NCBI GenBank assembly: GCA_013433145.1
Contig: CM024179.1
Location: 5,987,300-6,051,299 of the forward strand
Length of the DNA: 64,000 nucleotides
Source of the DNA: Ascaris suum
Lineage: Eukaryota; Nematoda; Chromadorea; Rhabditida; Ascarididae
Reading direction: 5' to 3'
Part shown: piece after piece, positions 16,698-29,140 of the stretch
How the letters are laid out: each line of letters starts with the position of its first letter
Numbering within the stretch: position 1 is the stretch's first letter
Program-made: the position numbers and the translations under genes
Notes under the pieces: generated by a model
What the model saw: the letters and a program-made list of their open reading frames with translations, nothing else
Database searches by the model: none
Told to the model about the DNA's origin: nothing

Positions 16698-19600
16698 TTC
16701 TAATTAATTATCTCCCTATTTATTAACCACTTTCACAATTCTACAGTCAAATAATCAGTCGTTTTTCGCAGCGGTAAATTATAGAGCCTCAGCGGATTCC
16801 TTGGCACTTCTAGGTGTCTATCAGGTATGAAAACGGTAGATAGCCAAGAGTCATCGTCACCTTCCCTAGGTCTTTGCAAGACTGATTATTGTCGTACCAT
16901 GCATATGCGCACCTATCTTTTTGCCGTCTTTCCGTTTGCTTACTAGCTCGCCAGCACGCGTACGTGCTTATTTCCGTCCGTGTATCTTCGTGGCGTCTGG
17001 TGCGTAGAAAGTGGTGTGGCGTGGCGTTGCATGCGCTGCGTGTTTTGTCTGGTCTTATTAATTTTGTTCTCAAGAATGAGGGAGGGTCGGACTTTTTGCA
17101 AGCGTCCGATCCAACCCAGTTTTTTTGGATCGATCCGAGGGGTGCTTTACGGGTTTAAAGCCTCCCTGCAACGTGAAACAAGGTTCGTTTGGTTCATGAT
17201 TCTACAAAAAATCGTCGCGATGAGAGAAGTCGGAAATGCTGTTGTGATGCAGCTCATTATATTTATTTTTTGAAATAAGGAGCCACCCTTATCAGGTGCG
17301 AATGACTGCTTGTACAGTAGCACTTCTTACTAATGGCTTATTGCCAGTACTCAAAAACTGGCGTCTCGTAATCTGTGGAAGATAGAGGATAAGGCCCTGA
17401 ATATTCACACAACTACTGCATGTGCGTAACTTGTATTCGTGATCGTAAAATATTACTCTGCATGCAGCTTTTAAATTGCTACCGAAATTTAGAACGCAAG
17501 TTTTCGTATTTCACGTCCGGCAGAGATATTGAGCTCCTCTTTGTACGAGGCCATGATCATCTCCGGCAGATTCCATGCAGTTTCGAAAGGCTTGGCACAT
17601 CTTGAAAATTGATTTTAAGTTGTAACACAGTAGAGCATAGAAATTAAATATTCCCAAGAAAGTAACATATAATGCTCGTCGCCAATTTGAGGAAATTCTA
17701 AAATATTCCAACGTCGAGGAAGTTTTTCAATGAGAAAGAGGAAAATGCAGTGACAACGATAAAATTGCACAAAACTATTGACAACAGTGTCGTCATTAAC
17801 CGATTCGAAATTAGTCTAGTCTAGAAATATTAGGCATAAACACACTTCTTGAATTCAGACATTGTGCATCGAGCAACAACATTAACAACAACTTCAGACA
17901 TAAAAACAATAGAGGTGCCAGCCAAAGAGACGTTCAAACGCTTAGCGACAGTACCACCGAACTGTTCGTTGGTCGATGATATTTTCCTTAGAATCATTCT
18001 CTAGAATCAACATCGATTCGTTGGATTTATTTCCGCTTATTAAATCCAAAAAAGTATTTCATATGCACATTGGAAATGAAAGACTAAAAGGCCACTCAAA
18101 GAGAAGTTTGTTGTGTAGTATTTTTTTAATTTATATAATTTGTTTAATACGCTATTTCTTAAAAAGATGGCATTTGTAGAAGTTCTGTCATTTTTTTCTC
18201 TAATATCTGAACATCCGTTTCTCGTGGCGGACACATATCTTGCCAACCTGATTTGGCCGGCTTTCCGGCAACACTTCCTTATCTTGCCATCCCTTGTCTC
18301 AAATTCGGTTCACAGAACTGTTTTTTTTCCACCTGAGGTGATTCATTTGACCTTCACAAATATAGTGATGGGCGATACCCGAACAGTTGAAAGATTGAGG
18401 AGAGCAAAAAGCAACGTCCAACAATTTCTTCGGCGTTCTTCGATTTGGCAGAGAAAGGAAGTTAGATTAAGTGGGTGGTGCTAACGCTTTTATGAAAAAA
18501 ATATGGAGTCAGCAAGTTTACTTGAAAGCTGCTTAAGTATCTCAAATATTCGCGGATTCTATTCACCCACAGAAAATGGGCTTAAGAAACCTCAGTGCAT
18601 AAAGAAACCTTCTAGGAAAAATTTTCTTTATAGGGAGAAGTGAGTCAAAGAGGGAGAGGAACACTTTTTGTTTTGCGAAGGTAATGGATGACGAGACCTA
18701 TTTAAATGGCCTGAAACAAACAGAGAAATTATTTAGACTCGAAGTTCATGGAATTACAAGTTAGATTATTGAAATAATTTCTGTCTCCAAGCTCCTCCGC
18801 TTTCCTCTTCCTTTTCCATCTCCCTTCCCCACCTCCCTTTAACACTCCTGAAGACGAGCAAGGTGTTGCTAGCGTATTACTTCACTTGAAGCACCTGTGA
18901 GTTAGATTATTTACAGTGATATTCCTTTTTTTTGTACGCGAGGATGAGCGATGTTGTTCTAATGTGACTCTACGAAATAGAGCTCATCACCTAGTGTGAA
19001 ATCTATAAATTCAATGTGTGCAAAAAGATTTTAAGCCATGATTAGGGGTCAAATGAACGGACAGTAGTTGTGAAGGACATATGTTGTTCAATGTCGACTG
19101 TTCGTTTGTATAAATGCGGCATTCGCCGAGTTGATATGAGAGCGCAATCTCATAAAATTTTGATTGTGCTAGTTCTGAAGCTCAATTTCCCGCTTTTGTG
19201 GAAGTCATGTTTTTGGTTATATCCAGAATATTGCTGTTCTTGGGAATATGTGGCATTTGTTTAAATGAACCAGTTAAAACTGCTCTTGGCAGATGCGATC
19301 CGATACGATGATCAATTCATGTCTGTTTAGTTCATAATTTTGTTGTTTTGTACTCGCGGTTACGTTCCGGTCACGGTAGGACAGTCGACAGCAAGGAAGT
19401 GGGAGGGGGGGGGGGCAGCTACGGTGGAAGGAGGAGAGAAAGGCTTAGTAAAATAGTTAAGAAACATCGTAAGGTAGGATGTAATAGAATCTAGTGGCGG
19501 TATTGATACTTGATTCATAAGTTCACTGCAGATCGTATCTGCGATATTACTCCAGCTAAGTGCCACGTTGATTTATGAAATAGGTGGTAAAAGCTGACAA

Positions 19601-20066
19601 CTATGAACGACATCTCCAACCTTCATCTGCTTCAGTTGGGGAAAAGAACGAAGAATAGCCCATGCATATTTTCAAGTAAGCAAGCAAGGACTTGAAAAAA
19701 TATATTTTGAGGTAAAATGTAGAACGTCTGAGTTCAAAAGTCGTAAAAAAAATCATAAAATGAGAGGAACCGTACTGTTTATTGAGATGATTGGTAAGTG
19801 GTTGGTAGCAGTTTTTTGACATAATTAGCGTTGGTAGCACTTGTTCAGGTGGCGCGCTGGTCGAAATTAAACTCAGAAACATGTAGGCTACTTTCGAGGT
19901 GTGAGACTGTGCATTCCACACCTTCAATGGAATGCTGTTTTTCTTGGTAAACTCATATGAACTGCGATATTGCTCTTTGTGAAATTGGTGGAGGTTAGCA
20001 GTGTTTTTTTAGAACCGCTCGAGAAAGCCTTACATATAAGAGGCGTTCGATATAGGTTGCTAAAAT

Positions 20067-20101
20067 ATTGAGGATCCCCATTCTTCTCGGGGATCCTCAA
20101 T
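20067..20101. repeat. GC-rich hairpin, 13-bp arms, then T run
   Basis: The arms at 20067-20079 and 20089-20101 are perfect complements with a 9-base loop, followed by four more T. It resembles a bacterial intrinsic terminator in shape, but nothing else here is bacterial, so it is recorded only as a hairpin. Confidence 0.75.
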
Positions 20102-23100
20102 TTTTCCCCAAGTGTACTCAATTCTAACTCAATCTATTCTTTCCGTTTCGTCAAAAATTTTCACTGCGTTTCACTCCGTTTTCCTCGAAAATTTTCAATT
20201 ATCGATTCAAATTTTGCGCGCTCGATAGCTAAAAATTCCAACAATTTCCAGAGAAAACTTTTTGGAGTTGAAAATTCATTCGGGCAGAGAAAAAGTTTTC
20301 AGCAGAGAAAGATACTTGAAGACCCTTAAACATTTTTGGGTGTATATGCACAATTTTTTGAAAATTTTTTCCTGTTATTGGCTAATATGATGTCAGTTCA
20401 TTGAAATATTCAAATATGCTTTCCATTTTCCTTTCCGAGTATCGATTAATGATTTCTGACGCGAAAGACTTGAGAAAATTTGAAGAACGGCCATAAATCG
20501 AAGGCCTGTCGCTCTCCAGAGGTAGAACAAAACAGCTTACTACTCCATCAACGAAGAGGTTTTCTCGCGACTAATAAAGATTGATGGTGCCGATTTGCCC
20601 TTTTAAGGGCCTATATTGGGCTTTTTATTTTCGACAGTCGGAAGGTAAACAGTGGGCCGAAGGTAGCAACTGGCTGTCGCCAAGACCGTCGATTGCTCAT
20701 TTTGCATATTTTCTTGAGCTCGGATTGGTGGCCTTGCATTGCTTTGCCATCTCAGTCCATTTGTTCATAGGTTTCTTTGTGCTCATTTATACGCGCTATA
20801 TTCAGTCTGACTCCTTGATTCAATACCTTTGGTGTTTACCTGCAATTTACCGTGTAGTATCGAATATCCTACTTCTTCCCCGCTGCCTTTCTTATTACCC
20901 ACGCTTATTTTTTCTTTTCAATAACTCTTTTGTACTAGCATTCAAAGAACGGAAAAAACATACGATGAAAGTTGATTTAGCAAGCTTTTCTTGTTAACTG
21001 GCCTACGGACCAGTCGGGTGTCACAAGGCATAAAAGCAATGATAAACGCTTGTAATGTGTTTCGATGCGAAATTCGCCACTTTTGCGGACCTCTAACAAA
21101 ACATTTGCACTCTCGGACTCAGCTGATAGCTGAACGAGTTGCGACATTTTAAGGCATTTAACGGATCTTTTTAACAATTAGAGGGCGTTTTTGTGCTTTT
21201 TATGGCCCTCTCAAAATTTCGTGACGTTTTAAAATGTGATTAACTCGTGCATAGGATGTCGCTTGGCGGTCTGGTTTATGCGCATCAAGTTTCAGCGCCA
21301 TAACTTTTTTGGCTGATGGGCTGCAACCACCGAAAAGAGCGAGAGAGAGAGAGAGTGAGAGATGTATACCCACAAACAGGTGTCGCTATGATGCGCTTTG
21401 GGAAATTTTTCTGAAAGTGTCTTCAAGACAAACTTGTTTTTGATGAATCCAAAACGTTATATGAGTTGCTGATTTGTACAAGTACCTAGGCGTAGAGAAA
21501 ATTTTGTTCTCTTCTTATTTGTATCATTTGCTGCCTAATTTTGTCGCGGCATAATTAAATATTACCCCCTCCCCTTCTATCGCTAGTTATCCTGGAAACA
21601 CTTGAAGTTTGTAATCTTGGCGATCATTCGATGCTACCATGTAGTATATTTTCTATGTGTGTTGTAGAATTCCATTCTGTTTCCTTGTTGTATCAATTAC
21701 CATAAATATCCTTTTGTGTAAAAAACAGAGAGAGCGCCTAATATTGAGGTGACAAAAGCATCAACACATATCTTCAAGGTGCGAATCCATTGAACGGCGT
21801 CACATCACTACGTTGAAGATTTCATCAGAACTTCTTTGCATTTTTGTGAATAAAACTCCGAGTAATCAATCTGCAAAGGAGTTTTTGCAAAAATTGCAGA
21901 TTGCGAATTTCATCTTTGAATCACATAGAACGGTTAGTAGAAGAGCTCTTTGCAAATTGAGCTACACAATAAATTGCGTTTTAATTTCTCGTTTATTAAC
22001 GCAATTGCATCATCTTTGCAAGTTCTTTGTTTTGCAATTTTTGTAAGCATGCAATTGATGTCGCATTAATGCATGCGTCGTGTTCTTTATTGCAAACACT
22101 TAATTATTGATTGATGCTAGGCACTCGTTATAAGGTGAATAAAAACCGTCAAAAGGCTTTTTTTATTGCCTTTACCGCTTTATTGCCTCTATGCGTATTT
22201 GTACTGCCTTCATCAATTCGCTCCAAATATCTCTGCTATCTTATAAAGAAAGTCTTTGATATAATAGGTTCACAGGATAGATTCTAATTAATGAAACTAA
22301 TTACTATTTCTTAAGAAACCACCTTACAATATGTAACACCGTTCCAGTCTTCAACAAAACATTCTGGATGAGGTGCATTATTGCAGCATTTTTCCCTGTT
22401 ATTACGTGCTCACCATCATAACGGCCTCAAAAACTGCTCTGTTCTTTTAAAATCCGCACTTAAAACCAGGTTCGAGTGGAGTTCTATTGAGCAAATAGCT
22501 TGCTTAAATGAGGACTGTTTTCTTTTGGTTAATTCCCACTTCGAGATTGTTTTCCATGAAGATGCTTGCACGCAGCAACTCTATATTTACCACCTCACCT
22601 GCGCACTCCGCCTGGTATAAGTTCTATAAATTATCTAATAAATGTTGTTCGTGAAGGTCACCATCTTTCGGCATATGTGCATTTGGCTACTAATAGTGAT
22701 ATGGAGGCCGAAGAGAATTGTGGATATATGGTAGTCTTGGGGAATACTCATTGGCGATAATATTAATTTTCGCATTTTCACTTTTATTTTCACGTTGCAA
22801 TTTTTCTGCTTAATGGATGTTCCTCAGCACCCTCAGCACACTGGTCACTATGCAGAACGTATGAACTATGCGGAATACGGAATCCGGCACCGGGGCATTG
22901 CAAATTCCCACCCGAACTAAAGCGTTTCGTTCCTTACATATAAGAGAAATGATTTGTTTGCATATTTCTGAATGTGACGTGGTTATTTATCAGTTTTTTT
23001 CCTAAGTGCATATTCACAGATGTGCAGATGTGGCATTGCCACGTTGTACATTTATGGTTGAATGCATCGTTCAAGAAGCTTTGAAAAGCAACATTAAGGG

Positions 23101-25723
23101 ATTGATAGATCGATAGCTGGATGAATCCATCCCTATCCGTAACGTTTCTATAAATCGCCCAAGTTTTTCACATCTTGGCAGTTTTTTTAGGAGCAGCCAT
23201 GTGGATATTTATATTGAACGATGAGTGAAGTTTTGTGGCTACCAAATTTTGTTTTATTTTGAGTATCACTTTATTGTTCAACGTGCCCTTTCTAGTTGTC
23301 TTCTCAGTGTTTGTTCATATACGGCACATTTATTGAAGGGACAACTTTGAGGGGATGTCTCTTTCTACATTCTCGGATTGGCATCGGTGATCGGTTTCGC
23401 GAAAGTTTGAATGTTTTGACTAAAATTCACCTTTGAGATCTGCTTTCGTCAACATTCGCCTTCAAGATGCCTCATTACCCATTTCTCTTCTCCTCTCAAT
23501 TTTTCTTCTTAAACCGCGTGTTTCTTTCCATTTCCACGCCTTAAGTTTATTGTGAGATCGCTGATCCCTTTGAATTCCCTTCAATTCATATTTTTAATCT
23601 TTTTAAAGTTCCTTCATTTCAAATCCTTCATTCCTCAAATCTTTCAGTCCTTTCAAGGTTTTAACTTTTAACGTTGAGAGCTGTTTGTAGGTAATTCAGT
23701 GGGGCGATTTCCCTTTTGCGTCCACCGTCTTATTTCAAAAAATACTCAATTATCAATCTAATCGTTAATCTTTGCATTAAAAATTTGGGGTCATTTCAGT
23801 CTGTGATATTTTTTGTTATTTCGGTCGATTATTGCAGTTTAGCAGCAATAAATGAAGGGAGGGGAGGGGGGGAGGATGAGCCTTTTTCATCATATACGAA
23901 ATGCGCGTTGTAAATTTCTTCTTGTAAATTCGCTTTGAACATTACTTCAAGATCACCTGAGAAATGCTCTTAATACCTGACCCACATCACTCACCCTTGA
24001 ACTGATTCGTGTCCAATTAAAAAAAAAAAAGTCGAAATTTTATAGAAGTCGATAAAGTTCATGTGACAAGTGTTCAAGTGCTGACCATCATTGTGTTTGA
24101 AGCATCCAGCACTGTTCATTGTTCCGCCCTCTGTCTCTGTCCATATGTCTGTCTGTCTGTTTGTCCATGTCTGTCTCTCAGAAAAGCAGTTTGCCTTTTC
24201 ATGAGATCATACCTCGTAGATGTTGCAACAAATTTTGCTCAAACGGATTCAGGTTCATGTTCAAGTCGTCAGTAAATATGAGAATCCGAAGCGTTCCGTC
24301 ATTTGTCTTCTTAGGCAGCATTGGCATGTCTGTTTCAGAAATGGGCGTTTATCTTTGTCAAATATCTATCGTCACTAATCAACGGCGACCTAAAAACAGC
24401 GACCGGAATGGTAAATGTTTCGATCGTATCAACTGAAAAGAGGCAAACACAAATAAGTGCATCTATGCTTCATTGATCCTAATATTCTTCGCCCTACAAC
24501 TTGTGTAGCTGCAGGTTGTTGACGATCCGGCTACAAGTATAGTTTCATTAACAACGATAACGCTTTTAAGGTATCTAGCGCGCTGGTCATTGTGTTTCAC
24601 TCTTTGACTATTTGCCAGTCTCTTTTCACTCTCTCTCCGAAAAAGTACTTCGGTCTTTTTCGGATGCGAGCATTTCACACGAAATATTATCGAATATGAA
24701 CAATAAAGACTCGTATGATAATATGCTTCTGCCATTTTGTCGATTTGTGCGATCGATTGCATGAAACCAATCATTGGTGAAGCACGTGGCAGAGAGGGCT
24801 GGCACGATATGCACTTTTGTATCGTTACTTGACACACCTGTCGACCATACAGATATCCAAAACAATGACTGCTAAATAAACTGCAATCCCAAATCATATA
24901 TGCTTTCATAACTCAACCAAAACAGTGAACCAGTTTCGCATTTCTTGCTAATATAATAAAGCAAGCAATTAGGCATCATAATTTCTACGAATCAGCCGCT
25001 CTTGCAAAACTAGAAAAAAATTGCTTTCGTGCATGTTTTGCCAGCAGCCACTGCCTGTAAAGTGTGTCTGAATTTTTGCATATATTTAAATTGTTCCCCT
25101 TTTGAACTTCTTGGCTTTAATTCATAGTTTTATATCCGAAGTCTACCTATACTGTTGATTATGAGGTCAGCTTCTCCACTCAAACTTCAGTGATCCGCGA
25201 GATAAAACTACTAGATAGATGGCGCGCATGTTGCATAAGCGTATGGATCATCTCAATGATGTGCTTTCCCCAGAATTTAAAAGAATTGCATATTAGATGG
25301 ATGAATTCAGACAGAATAGAGGGAGTTCGGAAGGGAATGGGGAAAGAAGGGGAATTAATTCTTGTAAATAGTCGCCGAGAATGCGCCGATAACTTTTCCG
25401 AGAGACGAAAGAACCGATTAGCATGTGGGGTATATTCGAATAGGAAAAGAGATTGTTGTCATGGGCATTGCTATGGGCTGCTATGAACGCAGAGCAACGA
25501 GCGATTCCTTCATTGACGGCGTTTTCAGTGTCCATCTCCTTCAGTGCGTTCGCTGTCCTAACAAACGAACGCACTTGTTCGACGCCGTCGTTGCGAATTT
25601 CCGCTTACCTTGATTGACTCTCCGTATCATTCATATCTCAGTGAGTGTTCCTTCGTTCTATCAATATAGCGTATTAGTGGGCGGATGATTGTGTCTGCTA
25701 TTTATTTTGTGTTTGATATTTGT

Positions 25724-25835
25724 GCGCAGTCGATTATATGTGCTGTTTACGCGCAGACATTTCTATTTGTGCACAGAAGATTGCGTTCTGCTATTTATGC
25801 ACAGGTGGCTTCGTTTGGTCGTTGTGCGCAGACAT
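25724..25835. repeat. Degenerate tandem repeat, about 27-bp unit
   Basis: The core GCGCAG/GCACAG recurs at 25724, 25751, 25771, 25799 and 25826, within the fuller pattern TGTGCGCAGACA. Three of the four spacings are 27-28 bp and one is 20 bp. Confidence 0.65.
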
Positions 25836-26767
25836 GTTTTTTATATAAGCGATATTTCGAAGCTCTTAATTACGAAGGCGCTTAACGTTCATGATACGTT
25901 TCATCAGAAGGCAAATAACGTTTGTTTATTTACCTTTAGCTGCATCATTATTGCCAACCTGAGGGATAAGTGCATTACGAAAGGGGAAAGTTGAAAAGAA
26001 AAGAGAGCAAAAAAACCAGAAAGCACCATGGTCAGGTCAGTGAACAGCACAATGAAAAGAAAAACATAAAACACGTGCCACACGCTGGTGATCTGTGAAA
26101 AGAGAGAAAGGAAATAAACAGCACACAACGAGAGCGCAACAGCCACGCGGCAGTGTTGAAAAAAGTACTTTTCAATAAAAAAAAATGCAACATCGTTGAT
26201 CTCTCAGGATGATTTTTATTGTCATAAGACCTTCTTACTAATCACTGGGCTGCTGATGTTCGTAAATTTTTATTAACAAAGGGGAAGGAAGAGTGTTGAG
26301 GGAGTGTGTCAGTTTCAGACTATTGAAGGGTTTTGCCAATTTTACCCCTTCTTAGAAGACGTATCTCGTCATATATTTTTATCTCGATGTTCTGCTACTG
26401 ACGTCGTATTCCCTCAAAATGGCAATTTTTGTGCTAAGGAGAGATTAAAATTTTTTTAGTAGTTGACCTATAAATTAGGGCATCTCATGAAATCATTCAT
26501 CTTAGCGGCTTATACTGAAGAGGGAGAGGAGGAGGGGAGAGCAATAGGATTCTTCCGCTTCGGAGTTTTTCTTTAAATCTACAGGTAAACTAGTCGAAGT
26601 TAAACTCCTTTCAAGTCGCCTTATTGGAAGATTTGCTTCACATTACAAGAGAAAGCGGATTTTCTTTACCAAGCAGGATTTTCTATTTATGGCGCTTGTG
26701 CGAAATGTACATATAGTTGCCTCACGCTTCCTGTGCGCATAATCTATTCTACATTCCCTTTCGTTGG

Positions 26768-26770
<3 letters not shown>

Positions 26771-26864
<94 letters not shown>
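26771..26864. repeat. (TA)n microsatellite, 94 bp
   Basis: An uninterrupted AT tract about 0.9 kb before the candidate small gene. Confidence 0.98.
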
Positions 26865-26866
<2 letters not shown>

Positions 26867-27766
26867 TCTTACATTTTCTATCTTTTCAGTTTATCCGCAT
26901 AAGCGAAGAAAAAAAAGAAAAAACCACTTCTGCAAAAGTTGAATTTTTTCGATGCGCTATGCTATTATGCCGAGAGGAAGTCATTCTGTCAGAAAATCCG
27001 ACTATGAGCGGAAGTGAGAATGAGTCGTAATTTTGAACTATGGAAACAACGCAAATAAAGGAAACGTTCTACAATCTTTGTGAAAGCAGTTTCTCTCTTC
27101 GATGAAACACCTGTCCTTCGAGCAATCAAAAACAATTAGCTGAGTCCTTTCGCAAATCATTCATAGTTCGCAATAGGTCGTTTATTATTTGCTTTCGCCA
27201 ATACGCTTTGTCAGAGCGTATTATGGCTGCGTCATATCCATGTGCACGTATGGCAAGGGCATGCCTTTGGTCAAGCAGCGCCTTTCTGTCTGTGCGGTAA
27301 TTTCGAAGGTGTGCGTGGTGGGGAGTGTAATCTTAGCTGCTTGTGACTTCAATTTCAATTTTTTAAAATACATGCAGGTTAGTTGTGTCCGTAAATTCAC
27401 CCATTTGATTTGTCGTCAGTAGTAGCCTCGTAAAACAGAGTTTTCATGATTTGGATCTATTTCTCGTCGATTGCTTCTCTGTTGAGTAAATCCACCAACG
27501 GTCCTTGGATTTTGCAAATAATTTTGTCGCTACGTGTTCGTCGATGAAAGTCTCTCAGGAATAATCGTTTAACAAGCTATGTTTCACGCCGATTGACAGC
27601 ATAGAATCACTACCTATGGCTTGATTGACGCAAATCTCCTGATGGGAGGCTTTCACAAAGTATTCTAAGGGTTATCTTCCAGAACGTATGAGATTTATTA
27701 GAGACCGAGAAAAGCGGGCGATGTTTGGAAGAAATAGAAAATATCCAAAAGAAGGAAGATCCAACT

Positions 27767-27881
27767 ATGGCGGACCGACAAAATTTAACCACTGCAGACT
27801 TTTTTTTAAAAGTTTTCGAAAGGGACGACGCCATTTGGCAAAAATTTTCTCTTCGCTATGACAGAAACTTGTTTTATGAAA
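27767..27881 (+). CDS. Candidate gene, exon 1
   Basis: The exon holds 38 codons plus one base, ending NLFYE before gtgagt. The same frame is open upstream to 27692, where a TGA closes it. The reverse strand is also open here, which lowers confidence. Confidence 0.42.
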
Positions 27882-28838
27882 GTGAGTGGTGCCATTATTG
27901 TGGGGGCCAATAGAAAACTTTGGCTTACTCTAGACGGCATTCTATCGATATTCGCAAATCGGATGGCATCACGTCAAAATCTCCTCGTACTGGATAGCAT
28001 CTCATAGTTGTTCCTCCCATCGCTATGGAAGCGTGCATTCCGCTCACTCGGAGGCAAAAAGCTTCCGGCTGCTGCTATGAAAAATAATCTCTTGGACATT
28101 GAGGTCTATGTCATGAAGAAGTGCAAATGAGCTATTAAGTTGCTAGATGCATATAATTTGAAATACGTCTCAAGATGGCAGCACATGACATTATGAGGGT
28201 CAGCTTCATGCCATGGCAGTTCATTCACTAGCTGATTGCAGTTCAAGTGCAGGCGCTACCGTTTCGCATTTCCTATTAAGCGGCCTTTCTTTACAATATT
28301 TTAGGTTGGGATTTTCCTCTTTATTCATTCCTCATCCTTGTTTGTTACTAGCTTTGATGTTAGCGGTCTTACTATTATGTTCTAGTGTTCTGCTTGCAAG
28401 TGTGGCAGTGATATACTACAATTTCAGCTCCATTCAATCATTTAAGCCTCATTTTATTGAATTTTGATAATACTTTTATGTTCGGCTGCATTGAATTATC
28501 CAGCTCAGGTGTGGAACGATCGCACTGCTAAAGAGCGTATCCCTAGCCCGGTCGTCAAACTTGCGCCACCTAATCAAGAGGTTTGTGAAGGCTACTTAAG
28601 AAAAAGGGCACGTGTTGTTGATCCCTCACAAAGTGAGGGGCCAGTTTCTTCACCAGTCAGATTTCTCGAGTATCCATTGCTGAGCGTTTCGAGCGCAGCA
28701 AAGTGGTTTCTGCGAAAAGCCGAACAACCAGTAATGAAGGAAACAAAGTTAGTGGCAACATTTGGAAATGGCTCGCAGCAGACGTTTCTAAGTCCACACA
28801 TTGCGCAATGTCTTATTGGTGAACTCCAAAAAACCTAG
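27767..28838 (+). CDS. Candidate two-exon gene, 149-aa protein of unknown family
   Basis: I do not recognise this protein. Exons 27767-27881 and 28504-28838 join in phase: exon 1 ends one base into a codon at a GTGAGT donor, and exon 2 starts with the remaining two bases after a tatccag acceptor. The ATG sits in a favourable context (aactATGG), and a tcttccag acceptor at 27675-27682 lies 84 bases upstream, where a trans-spliced leader could attach. An AATAAA lies 279 bases past the TAG. The predicted protein begins MADRQNLTTADFFLKVFERD, is charged and aromatic-rich in exon 1, has a basic cluster RKRAR near residue 71, and shows no signal peptide or membrane segment. The exon 2 frame alone could arise by chance, and extra exons between the two are possible, so the model is tentative. 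Confidence 0.45.
28504..28838 (+). CDS. Candidate gene, exon 2
   Basis: The exon encodes 110 residues, starting QVWNDRTAKERIPSP and ending CLIGELQKT, with TAG at 28836-28838. A second possible acceptor, agctcag, lies 5 bases further in, but only the 28504 start keeps frame with exon 1. Confidence 0.45.
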
Positions 28839-29116
28839 CTGTCGGCACGTCACACGAGCGATCGTCCGTCATCTCGTTTTCGTTGTGATCCGTATGGTGT
28901 TTTGTGTTGTATCCGGTATTCTCATGATTTACGCAAGTATCGCTACCTATACACTACCTTCACAGCGCATCTTGTATTTTCATTATTTCATACAACTTTC
29001 TACAAATTATCACCGTCCCCTTTTATTTGCTCTTTTGATATTGTTGAGGTTGACAGACCTATCCTGCTTGTAAATTTTATTCTGGATGCATCGTAACTCT
29101 CAACCTCATGTCTTCT

Positions 29117-29122
29117 AATAAA
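29117..29122 (+). terminator. AATAAA poly(A) signal of the candidate gene
   Basis: A canonical hexamer 279 bases after the TAG at 28836, giving a plausible 3' UTR of about 300 bases. Confidence 0.5.
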
Positions 29123-29140
29123 CTGGCAATCTTTGTATTT

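Noticed and set aside
20067..20101. Hairpin plus T run as an intrinsic terminator
   Set aside because: The organism is clearly eukaryotic (spliced genes), so a bacterial terminator is not meaningful.
20581..20997. 138-codon hydrophobic frame that could look like a multi-pass receptor
   Set aside because: T-rich DNA gives hydrophobic codons by default; there are no receptor motifs and no neighbouring exon joins in phase.
24463..24909. 148-codon minus-strand frame
   Set aside because: No recognised motif, start context or flanking exon. Length is within chance expectation.
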